From Echinococcus granulosus (Eukaryota > Platyhelminthes > Cestoda > Cyclophyllidea > Taeniidae): 64,000 nt of DNA. Shown here piece after piece: positions 25,101-35,300 of this stretch. The notes below the pieces were generated by a model that was not told the DNA's origin, made no database searches, and saw only the letters and a program-made list of their open reading frames with translations. A program made the translations under genes and the position numbers. The stretch is from contig NW_020170440.1 of the NCBI RefSeq assembly GCF_000524195.1, forward strand, positions 42,515-106,514, written 5' to 3'. How positions within the stretch are numbered: position 1 is the first letter of the stretch; each line of letters begins with the position of its first letter.

Positions 25101-28100
25101 TCAATGAAGCGGGAGGTCCATCGTCTTCAACAAACTCTCCCTGTCATTCAATTATCCACTTCAATCAGCAGCAAATGTGTCTAGGTTTTCCCCCTCGAGA
25201 GAAATGAGATGATGACAGCAAATGCATTCAACTACGTAAATGCCAGCATATACGTTGGCGAGGCACAGAGACACTACACGCCGCTTCTATGCCTTTTTGC
25301 CAAACTCTCCCCTCATTTGGGTGTTTTTTGCTCCAGACAAAGCCAGTACAGCGGAGGAGAAAACTAGTCGAAATCGACGCTTCCCTTTATCCATTGAAGC
25401 AAGACAATTGTGATCAAGAGGTTGGCTGAATTTTGAATCGAATAAACAAATTGTATGTAGATTTCGGCGTTGATTTAGAAATGATAACTTTTACAAAATA
25501 CAAACGACTTGAACTTCGACATGCTATACTCTAGTAGAAAGACGAAGATGATAGCAAACACTCAATTACCAGAAAGTTCTACATCATCGACCAAGCAAAC
25601 CCCAAACAAATAGACTTCCGAAAAGGAATAAAACCTTTTTCTGGGATAAAGGGGATACATTCGCAGACTACCAACAAATTAAACAAATCACAGCGATTCT
25701 TGCACTTACAGTAACAACCCTAAATTAAAAATTGGTCAAATGTTTATTAAGAGGATAGGGGAAAAACACAACTGCAAATCGGAACACTCGATGGTGGCAC
25801 AACAATGCTTGCCTAGTAGCTAAACAGACGCGCTCACTTTACCGTGTTACGCCGAATGTGCAAGACTCATGCCACATTTTTTGCGTCGATGTCAGAAATA
25901 GATAATGCAACAACTTGGAACCAAAAAAAGGTGACAGGTAACCTCTAGAAGAAATTCTGCAAACAACCGATGGGAAGGTGAAAAGGATTTCTAAAAGGCA
26001 AGATCAAATACAGGTGAATCCAAAATCGCATCAAGATCACAATTTCGTTGGTCACTAACCACGACCCGTAACAACGCTGAGAAGCGCAAAGAGCGTACAT
26101 GTGCACACATGCGAACGCGTGTGCGTGTTAGCTACCGAGGTAAACACAACTGGCAATGGACAGTCAGAAGAGCGAATGCAAATCAACAACAGTTAGTGCG
26201 GTATCGAGAGGCATCCTTTCTGTGAGGTGAAGAAAAAACTAGTGACACGGTAACATCTGAACTCTATTTACCCTTCTGTTCTTAATTACTCAGGCGTTAG
26301 TTGCAGTTTTTATTTGAAAAAAGGAAGTTCAGCAACTGCACTCATGTAGAAAACTTCGCAGTGAGGACCCCAAGAGGAAATCAACCACCATAGCTACCAA
26401 GGCGTTTTATTGTTCCAATACGGCACTAATTACAATCACCATTTCGACTGCTTAAAACGCCTTCCAAAAACGTATTTTACCTTCAGGTCAAGAGCATCTT
26501 ACGACTACCTGTTGATTTAAACTAAGTTAGTCTTGTCAAGACAAGATTCTGCGCAGGCCCTGAAGCTGGTCTTTTATCGACGAATTTCGACTAGCTTCCA
26601 AGCATTAAAAAAGAATTCCCCAATGAGGACAACTCCAAAATTGCACTTTTTCGAGTCGACCACACGGAAAAATAGGCAGTTTGGTATCAAACAAGATGCT
26701 GCGGACTAGCCTATTTAGAAGTGCTGCCTTTGACGCGAAGGCCGGTTTCAGTAGATATCTCGAAATAGAGCCACACGAACTTCAAGACATCGTATGCGAA
26801 TGGGTGAAATAACTCTGCATAGACCTCCTTGGTTATCACATGAATCTCAGAGAAAATAAGCACTTTTTATTAATAAGACAGATTGATTACAAATCGAATG
26901 TAAATCGTAACAAGGTTGTTCATCGTCGAGATTCCCCCTCGTTACACAAAATTCTACGAGGTGTTTATGCATGATTGTGACAAAGTGATAGGACCTTTTC
27001 AACCACAAATCAGACATTTTACAAGCACAAATATGTAACGATCCCTACGCTGTATTTTCGTGGAAAATCGAAAAACAAGGGGAGAATGAGAGAAGTTACT
27101 CACTGGCATTGCCTGTCTGCAACATGCGGTAGAACCGATACTCCAAATGCAGCTGGGGTGCTCGTGTCTTCATCGGTTCTAACTTGATCGCAACATGCTC
27201 GTTGGTGTAGAGGTTTTTACCTACAATGCGAACCAGGATGACAGTGAAATACAAAACCATTCAGCAGTCGATCTAGGAGACCGCTGGCCTGTGTGTCTTA
27301 GCAAGTCGACGCATAAAGGTCCAAAGTGACGCAAAAGTGCATACGCATTTGTAGGACACGAGGGGAATGTGTATAGACTAAGACAAGGACTCTGTGGCTT
27401 TTAAATGGATGCTCCGTCATGTGGAGGATGGATGATCGGGTAAAGGTGAAATGAAACGGATAACCGTTCCCAAAAATTCAAGGATACAAGACCCATCATT
27501 TAATTTCATTTCAACACTAGTTGCACAGCTTTGATTTAGATGTATTGGCTGAAAACATACCTAGATAACCAAAAATAACAGGAGTAAAGCGCATTCAGGA
27601 AATATGAGGAAGAATGCCGCAGCTTTTAAGTAGATGCTGGACTGCGGTTTTGGAAAACGACACGCAGACAAGAGATGAACTTTCTTGAAATGGCTTAAAG
27701 TAGACACTTAAGCGTTTCAAGATTGAAAGAAATAAGAAAATGGGGTCAATGAGGCGGGACAAGCATATTTGCAATTTTAGTCGTAGGATGATCCAAAAAT
27801 GCAATTGTGATGAGCTAAGGTACTAGAAGAGAGCGCAGCTAAGCAAACGAATACCAAATCAAAGAGCTGACTTTCTTCACGAATCTCGCGTTTACATATA
27901 CGCGGCATGAGGATGCCCTACGCAAGTGGTTAAAACTAGAAAGAACTTTAGAAGAGGCAAGCTACATTATGGGTGGTTGAAAAACAAAGTAATTGAATAC
28001 AATCACCCAATCGTGTGGTTTCATTCACGAATCAAACATAAATGAGCAATTGTATTGAGTTAATAAGGCGTTGAGTCGCTTATTGAGATACCTGAGTACC

Positions 28101-29599
28101 CGGTTAACATTTAAATATAGAAGTGAATTAATTCGATAAAACGAACATACCACTGGAGACATGCTAGGCTATAGAGTCCATGAATAATGATTACGGTCAG
28201 GTAGAAATGTATTCAAATTAAACTCACGAGCAGGAACAAAAGAACAGTATGCGGTGATTAAACTAGAATAGCCGTCAAGTATATTAATGAAAACGGGACT
28301 TGAGACTTGGTAGGTTGGGGAAAATAGAAGAACAGACGCCAATGTTATGCATAATTTTGTCCCAGAGATTTCGTAAATGCCGGGCGAAATCAACAAGCAA
28401 ATCTAACCACAGCTTGATTCACAAAGAAGAATTGTGAAGCGATGGGACTTGATGCATGCACGCCAGAGAAGGGAAATACTCAACAGTAGGCCGAAGAGGT
28501 GAACGAATCCTATGATTTAGAAATAACCCTCCCCATCCCATTTTTCTACCAATCACAGTGCTACTCATGATGTGATAACTCATGTGATGTCAACAAAGTA
28601 ATTCGGAAACCCAAAATTAGAGCAATTATCGAATTACGTCAAAATCACACACAACCACAGATAAGGGCGTCATCAAACATGAGCAAATTATAAACCACCA
28701 ATTACATCTCTACAAGAATCAAGATGCGAAACAGCTACCTAGACAATCGAAAATGACATTCAAAAGAGAAAACGAAGATGATTTTGCAAGACAGCATAGT
28801 AATAAGGCATACAACAAGTAGGCAATGAAAATACTTGAATTTAATTGTCCCATTTTAATTTCTAGCAGAACATATATTTGGAAACAGAATGCACTAATCC
28901 TAAACGGATAATTTCGAGGTGAGCAAGAAGCCGAAGAAAATGACTCAGTTAAAACCAACTTATGAAGATTGCTTGATGTTATAACCAAATTCATCTCAAA
29001 GATGAATAAGCTAGAAAACGCCTTTTAGGATACAATAGAAATGGTAGGTAAATCCGAAATCCTATGATTTTTGAAGAAATGTTTGGGCAGCAAACTATTT
29101 AAGCGAAATCACCTAATTACATTGCATCATGAACCATGCCTCTCTACAAAAAAGTGCCAATTCTAAGAGAAGTCGTCAATGATCAAAAATGCCCCTTAAA
29201 ACACGAAAACTCAAAAACGTGTTTGCGACACAACAACTTAGAAGAGGGAGGAGGTCGATGGGCCCGTAAGCAGCCATAAATATCACAACTATAAATATTC
29301 AGCCCGAGTTATGAAATTCAGACGCCGGATATAAGTAGTCTTGATCTAAACGTGTAAAGCTAAGATGAAAATCAATATCCAGCGGGATCATATGCAACAA
29401 GGAACCACGTGCTTACGTGGTTACTAGAATCTAAAAGACCAATACAGACCCTATTTAGGGCTTAAAATGACTAACCGAGTCGAATTTCACCGAAATTTCC
29501 ACACCCGATTTTTTTGCCAACACGGAAATTGGGACCAACAAACAAAGAATTTGAGTCGCGGGAGGAGCGAAGACCATCTTGTTGGTGATTTGAGGACAT
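10132..29599 (-). CDS. CSNK1G: Casein kinase I, gamma isoform, complete gene
   Basis: Nine coding exons on the minus strand join in phase: 29599-29476, 27220-27104, 19225-19077, 17272-17044, 14418-14248, 11829-11669, 11570-11322, 10587-10355 and 10189-10132, about 496 residues. The product is a membrane-bound Ser/Thr kinase; in animals CK1 gamma phosphorylates LRP5/6 in Wnt signalling. Visible features are [20 protein letters not shown] (21-40, glycine loop), AIK with ATP-binding Lys54, [14 protein letters not shown] (140-153, catalytic Asp144), DFG at 167-169, and [10 protein letters not shown], the CK1-type SIN replacing APE. The kinase domain ends near residue 317. A Ser/Thr/Asn/Pro-rich tail follows, then the C-terminus [20 protein letters not shown], a cysteine cluster plus basic tail matching the family's palmitoylated anchor. 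The start is the first ATG in the frame (29599), ahead of a family-typical junction. Introns are 98 to 7878 nt. The exon 6/7 junction is the least certain: an alternative donor at 11679 was considered. Confidence 0.93.
12469..12651. repeat. Fold-back repeat in CK1 gamma intron 5
   Basis: ATTTCTCACTAA at 12469-12480 is exactly inverted as TTAGTGAGAAAT at 12640-12651, about 160 bases apart. The flanking GGGATT-like sequences are also roughly inverted. It carries no open frame. It resembles the fold-back unit at 7654-7820 in size and layout but not in sequence. Confidence 0.4.
14490..14995. repeat. Degenerate CATC/CATT-rich interspersed block
   Basis: About 500 bases in CK1 gamma intron 4 are dominated by variants of CCATCCATTCATCCAA, pyrimidine-rich on the plus strand. 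The variants are too diverged for a simple microsatellite. Similar blocks recur through the window. The 116-codon frame at 14651-15001 is produced by this composition and is not a gene. Confidence 0.75.
18528..18690. repeat. Pair of diverged direct repeats, about 43 bp each
   Basis: The segments 18528-18570 and 18648-18690 share the order GCA-TTAACT-GCGATT-GCCC-CATATG-GCATG with scattered changes, in the same orientation 120 bases apart in CK1 gamma intron 3. A small palindrome, GTAGCAAAGCTAC, lies between them. Their origin is unknown. Confidence 0.4.
19226..27103 (-). other. CK1 gamma intron 2 (7.9 kb)
   Basis: This is the largest intron in the window. I find no credible nested coding gene: the frames at 19644-23822 lack splice context or are short. 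The only distinctive part is the CpG-dense island at about 22195-22500, described separately. The rest appears to be unremarkable AT-rich non-coding DNA. Confidence 0.6.
22195..22500. promoter_or_regulatory. CpG-dense island with three CCAAT boxes and a CRE-like site
   Basis: CCAAT motifs occur at 22201, 22234 and 22269, set 33-35 bases apart within an imperfect tandem unit (ACCAATGAAAAT...GCAGCGCC). About 200 bases of strikingly CpG-rich sequence follow, then the CRE-like GACGTCA at 22473-22479. The surrounding intron is AT-rich and CpG-poor. The arrangement is that of a vertebrate-like core promoter. It could drive a short CK1 gamma transcript starting after the glycine-loop exon, or an independent RNA on the plus strand. 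The direction of transcription cannot be read from the sequence. Confidence 0.4.
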
Positions 29600-30172
29600 G
29601 TTGTGGTAAAAAATCGAGGTTATATTCCGAATGAGTCCGCGAGAATCATACACTAACTACAGGAGGTAGGAGCGATTCCCATGCTCAAAGAATGGCGGAT
29701 TCAACTAAAAAGAGCGACTTAAATGTTCGATGGAAATTAAAAATCCATAAAAAGCAAAAGCTTCCACAAATTTAGCATAAAACAACGGAGAAGGCAGAGC
29801 AACGCAGACAGTCCATGTTGAACTGAATAGACCAATCAATTTAGGGAAGCGAGATAGATAAACAAAACACATAGGGAGTCGTGATTACAAAGCTATGGAT
29901 AATTTAAGCCTTAAAACAAAAAATCAACTGTTTTTTAAACTTTTAGTTCGATTGTTGCCAACATACGTGCCAAACCAAAAAAAATCATGATATATTGGTA
30001 AAAAGAAGAGGCCAAAAAGTGACAGGGAAAAATCATAAAAGTCGAAGTCAATGCACCTTATTTTGAGTTTAGTACATTTGTACTTTATTTGCTACTTAAC
30101 TATCTGCTTGGGTTAAAGGACCTTGAGTCCTCACTATTTATCTTTCGTCCCCATTGTAGCGCCCCGAGACTC

Positions 30173-30418
30173 CCTTAAGACGAAAGAAGACACAATACTC
30201 GGGCAGGATATATATATTCAGCACGGAGAAGGTGGCTGGGCTATTGGCATGGCCCAAAAGGCCAGCCCCAGCCAGCGAGGTACAAGGGGGCTAATTCAAA
30301 GTACAAAAGTGGCGCCTCACCAGAACCGAGGGATAAACCACTATCGTATTACACCATACCTACTCCGTGTCGAATGTGTATATTCTGCACGAGTATTATC
30401 CCTTTTTATCTTCATAGA
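30173..30418 (+). mobile_element. MITE-like element, copy 1
   Basis: The left end (TTAAGACGAAAGAAGACACA, 30175 onward, then ACTCGGGCAGGATATATATA) is inverted at the right end (30363-30417, CGAATGTGTATATTCTGCAC to ATCTTCATAG), giving imperfect terminal inverted repeats of roughly 45-50 bp. The whole unit aligns along its length with copy 2 at 30800-31014 in the opposite orientation, including the interior AGAAGGTG...GGCTGGGCTA and GGCCAGCCC blocks. It has no coding capacity, so it appears to be a non-autonomous DNA element. Exact boundaries and target-site duplications are unclear, and similarity may extend left to the CCATTGTA at about 30151. Confidence 0.65.
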
Positions 30419-30799
30419 CGTTTCATGGCGCTAAAAACCTGCTATCTGGAAAATGCTCTTATTTTAGTAACTCCTCGAAACCCTCCCTGATGTACCATCT
30501 TTCCATATTCATTACAATCGCCTGAATTATTTTTTAGTTTTAGGAACCCATCAGGCTTCATCCTATTTGCAATTGTTTTGTCGTAATGTAGTCCTTCAAT
30601 CTGAGGTTTAAGTACCTGAGTCTTGACCTTGTATAAAGCAAAAACCAACGATACAATAAAACTTATGCATACCTAGATAACACGCAGAAGTTGCTGTAGG
30701 AAGTTCTGAAGCCGAATGTCCTCTGCTCCTCGGCAAGCATGATTCTTTCGGCTCGAAGTATATTGCGACATGCATAGTTATAGCGATTGAAGACTTCTT

Positions 30800-31014
30800 T
30801 GAAGACGAAAGAGAGCATAATACTAGGGCAGAATAAATACATATATATAATACGATGGTTGTTTATCTCTCCGTTTTTGTGGAGAGCCACTTTTGACTTG
30901 GGCATTCCACCACGCTGGATGGGCTGGCCTTGGCATCATGGCGGTAGCCCTGACACCTTCTCTGTGCCGAATACATATATTCTGCCTGATTATTATGTCG
31001 TCTTTCGTCTTCAG
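30800..31014 (-). mobile_element. MITE-like element, copy 2 (inverted relative to copy 1)
   Basis: The ends TGAAGACGAAAGAGAGCATA (30800 onward) and ATGTCGTCTTTCGTCTTCA (to 31012) are inverted repeats of one another. Read on the minus strand, the interior matches copy 1. It lies about 380 bp from copy 1. A further inverted pair, GCCACTTTTGACTTGGGCAT near 30887 and GCCAAGTCAAAGTGGCC near 31051, extends the fold-back potential beyond the right end. Confidence 0.65.
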
Positions 31015-32375
31015 GGTAGTCACGGTGCGCCCACTCGACGAGATACAATGGCCAAGTCAAAGTGGCCCATTACCAATGCCAATCGTTAAACAAACAATCA
31101 ATGCATTGTGCGATAACGAAATAGTCATTTTAGGAGGCATAATATCACTGCATTGAAGTCAGAATTTACGCCAACTTATCTATTGTACCTTGGGAGCAAT
31201 AGGACAGGATGGTCGGGGCCTTGTTTTATTAGGTGATGATGAATAAAGGGGTACAGTTGCACTGATTAAGTGCGTTTAGGGTACATTTCCTCCAGCATTT
31301 ATGGAATCTGATCCAACAAGGACTTTTTTACTAATCGCATTCCAGATGAAATGTACAATTTAACCTGTATTAATATTACCGTACGCATTAACTTTAACGG
31401 ATATCAGTAACTTAGCTTCGTTCACATAACGTTTGCGGCTCAGTTTCCGTTCCACTTGCATTAAGTCATTACAAAATTATTCTTTAAGTCAAAGGCAGTT
31501 TGAGAATGGATTGTCGAGCAAGGCGTAAGTGACGATTTGATATCCAAACAATATGAGCGATTATTGAGGTCATCGAGATGGCCTTGGGGTCGCTTGGCAT
31601 AAAGCCAAGTGATGAGACGTATTTTCTGGGTGCTTTTCTACTATCCACCAAAATAAGGGAAAAAAACAAGCCAAACAAGTTTCATTTGCGATAAACCGCG
31701 CAAGTGCTTTCTCCTTGAAGAAAGTGGTTTTTGCCTACGTGAGCTAAACAGCCAAAACAATCGCTTTAGGGTCAAAATTGGATAAGGTTGAGAACTTGAC
31801 GCTTAACAAACAGGCGTTCCTGTAGTTCTCTTCATTTTAAGGTTTATCAGAACTCCTCATTTAAACCAGGTTGTGTGCATTACTATTTCCAGGCTAGTCA
31901 GAGGGCTGACAGTCTTTTAAATGTTCAAAATACTAGTGCGTAGTCTCTAAGACACACGCCATTTTTAGAGATTTTTTGGTAGTAGTATAAAACTACTCGA
32001 GCCGTTCGTTGCGCCACCCACGGTCTTTTCACTGCTTTTGTCAAGCCAATTTTCTCCATTTGATTATATAGGCATATGCTAAAATAAAAAAGACCTAACA
32101 TTTTCATAACTTCAGATTATTTAACTGTTTCAAAACGAGGCGCGTGTTCTGGTTGGGGGGCGTGGTTTGTAAGTGGTTTTCCGGTTGTTTTGTGGAATGT
32201 TGGGACAGCTTTTGGTATTGTTTTGCTATGCTAAATTTTCGCTTATTTCTGTGGTGAGATTTATGTTATTGATTAGTAGAGTTCTTAATATTCTTAAAAG
32301 CACTCGAAACAACTTAAAGTTGTGTCTTAGTTTCACACTCGCTTAGCTTTTATGATAAATTTTTTCAGAACAGCA

Positions 32376-35300
32376 ATGGGCAAAACCTGGGAGGATCTCA
32401 ATCTCATCTCTGAAAGCCTACAGGGCATCACCTATTTGGGTTTTGCTCATCCCTTTCCTGTCCAGTCTACCGTAGTTCCTCTTCTTCTCAGTCGTAAAGA
32501 CGTTGCTGCCGAGGCAGTCACAGGGTCGGGCAAGACTCTTGCCTTCATCCTACCGATTTTAGAGATTCTTGCAAAGCGTCATGATGACTGGAAGAGTCAT
32601 GAGGTATATCTTATTGCCTTTCCGGTAACATTCGCTATTGGCGTTAGGTATAACGCCACTTGTTGCATCAGTTTATGATAACGGTTTGAGAATAATCATA
32701 CGTCAAAATGTATGTAGAACGCTTTTGCTCTGAGGATGATTGCATGCTTGCAGTTTTTGAGCAGCAATTGAATTACTCAGTTCGGTAGTACTAGTGTTGC
32801 CGCTGTTACCACGAGAGATTTTCTTGGCTGTGGTGGTCGATTCCCCTCCAATGTCTTGGTTGCAAAAGCATGACATTTGACGCTCGCACTTTTGACTAAT
32901 GGGATTGAGTTATGGGTATTGCTCAAGAACAAGTGGTTAAAATAAGTCAGATAAGTAGCGTAAGCATGCATTCCTTTGTTTTTTCCTGTTGGTTTCTGCT
33001 CGCGAATATCCGAGTTCGAAATTCGAGGAACAGATGCCCCCAAAACCGGTGATGAATCGTTTTTTTAGGTTAGCCACCAGAAATTTTTCTTAACTGGATC
33101 TTTACCACTAAAGATGTTTGGTTTAGTGGTAGGCTCGTTTAGGTTTAAAAGACTTTGACTTTGTTTGGTATTCTCTATAGTTTGATTTGCACTATCCACT
33201 GAGAGGATGCAGCATGCCCCCATAGGAAGCATCTACAGTTGTTAGGAATGCTCATCACGTTATAATTCAGAATTTAATGTGTTGGTTAACGAACATTTTA
33301 TCAAACCTCATGTCCCTTTTCTCCAATTCGGACTCTGCAGATCGGCGCACTCATACTGTCACCGACGTACGAGCTAACAGTTCAAATCCATAACGTACTT
33401 ACATGCTTTCTGCAGTTCTTCAAACGCAAAGACGGGTATGCCAACTTTTTATTCACAATGCGTGGTATTTTCCTTTCAGAAATGTTCCATTCCCTCAAGC
33501 GGTATAGGTAAAGTCTGGATATTAGAATTTTCGAGTCATTTTATTGAGTTTACTCCAAAAGTTCATCTTTTGGTGCCTTTTTTGATCCGCCTGTGAATCC
33601 GCTTTAAAAGTATTTACTAGAAAGTAGATGCTTTTGAAGATGTCTTATTTCCCATATGTTGGGGGTTTTCGAGAATCAGTATTGATTCATCATCTAACCC
33701 AAAGTTATGGATCCCTTGAATCAGACATGGTCAATATACATACAAACTATCGAATGAGACTCGGACTGCAGTAGGGTTGTTACAGTAATGCATCAATGGA
33801 ATTGTCCATCACTGCCTTGTATCATCAAATCCAGTTTTTGTGCTGTTCCCAAATCCATGTTAGGTTGTTTGTTTATTATAATAGGTGGTAACATTGCTTT
33901 TAACTGTTTTTGGGCCTAATGAGACCTGACAGTTAGGAAGCACATCACGAGCATTAGTAATTGACGCAACTCCGGGGGGGGGTCATTTTAGACGTCATCA
34001 ATCAAGACGGAGGGCAACAGTGCCTGTGCGTACATGGAAGCGTGGTAGAGTATATTGATGGGGCTTTTTGTGACGGAAAAATCCGTTGATAAGCGCAGTT
34101 ACAAATAGTTTCGACACCGTGTAGTACTGAGGTTCAGTTGCAGTAAGGAATTTGATCTGGTAATGTCAGTATTTCAATGGCATCTGTACATCAGTGACGA
34201 TCCAAGTGTCGGTGATTCCCATTTAGCAGCCTCAGCGGTTATCCTCGTAAACATTCGTCGTGGAGGTTATACCTAGTCTACCCATCTGTCATCATGGAAT
34301 AATACAAGTGACGAACATCTATCTGGCTCACGCTAGGCGTTCTAAGATAGTTCACCCATCTTTTCATCTCGAGGCTTTCCAGAATTATGTAGACAAAATT
34401 ACCAAGGGGCTTGGCCGAAAGGTAAATGCAGTTTCGACTTCCTGAAATTTTTTTGGCGGTTTGACGTGAGCACGGAACGTAGTGTTTCCCTTAGATGCAA
34501 AATTTCAGAAGCACTATCGAAGACGTTTAATCAGCTTATAGAATAGGTCTGGTCGTCGGCACTGTCTGCAATATCAATGAGGTTAGCATTAATCCTATTT
34601 TACTTTCATGGTTCGTTAGTGGAACTTTTTGGTCGATACAGGTCTCCGCGCTTCAATTCTCTCGTTCTAAGTGGTGGTGCTGCTCATACTAAGCGTCTAG
34701 AGGACCTGAAACGTTTTCAAGCCACTGGCGCAACCATTCTCGTGGCTACTCCAGGTCGCCTAGTCGATCTCGTTCAAAAGGCACCCCTCTTTTTGGGTCA
34801 GATATCCAACAACCAGACCTTCAATCCTGTTGTTCGGGGACTTCGCAGCTTGGTAGGATCTATCGTATTCACTCACTCAACTTTTTTTCGTTCCTTTAGG
34901 AGATCCTGATACTCGACGAAGCTGACCGCCTACTTGATATGGGATTTGAACCACAGTAAGCGAGGACCGCTTTCCAGACATCTCAACCTCTAGATTGAAT
35001 GCGATACTTGGCATGTTACCAAAGCAGCGACGGACGGGTCTGTTTTCCGCTACACAGACAAACCAACTGGATGATTTGTTGCGGGCAGGGCTGAGAAATC
35101 CAGTTAGAGTTGTAGTGAAAGAGAAGGACGTGGCTTCAATTGTGCATCAACAAAGAACTCCGTCGACTTTGGAAAACTACTTTCTGGTATGTTGATACTT
35201 TTGTACTTTCTGCTGAAATGAGGGGAGGCACCTTCTCGATGTGACGTAGCTTTCTTAATACTAGCTTGTGAATCTTGGTAAAGCTACCAAATAGCTTTAG

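Larger units (their letters stand above)
29600..32375. other. Divergent intergenic region (CK1 gamma / DDX55)
   Basis: This 2.8 kb separates two outward-facing gene starts and should hold the 5' UTRs and promoters of both. It contains the two inverted copies of a terminal-inverted-repeat element at 30173-30418 and 30800-31014. I see no coding exon; the frames between 30123 and 31156 are products of those elements. Confidence 0.5.

Noticed and set aside
30123..31156. Several overlapping frames of 60-100 codons on both strands
   Set aside because: All fall in or beside the inverted-repeat elements and change frame between the two copies, so they are not conserved coding sequence.
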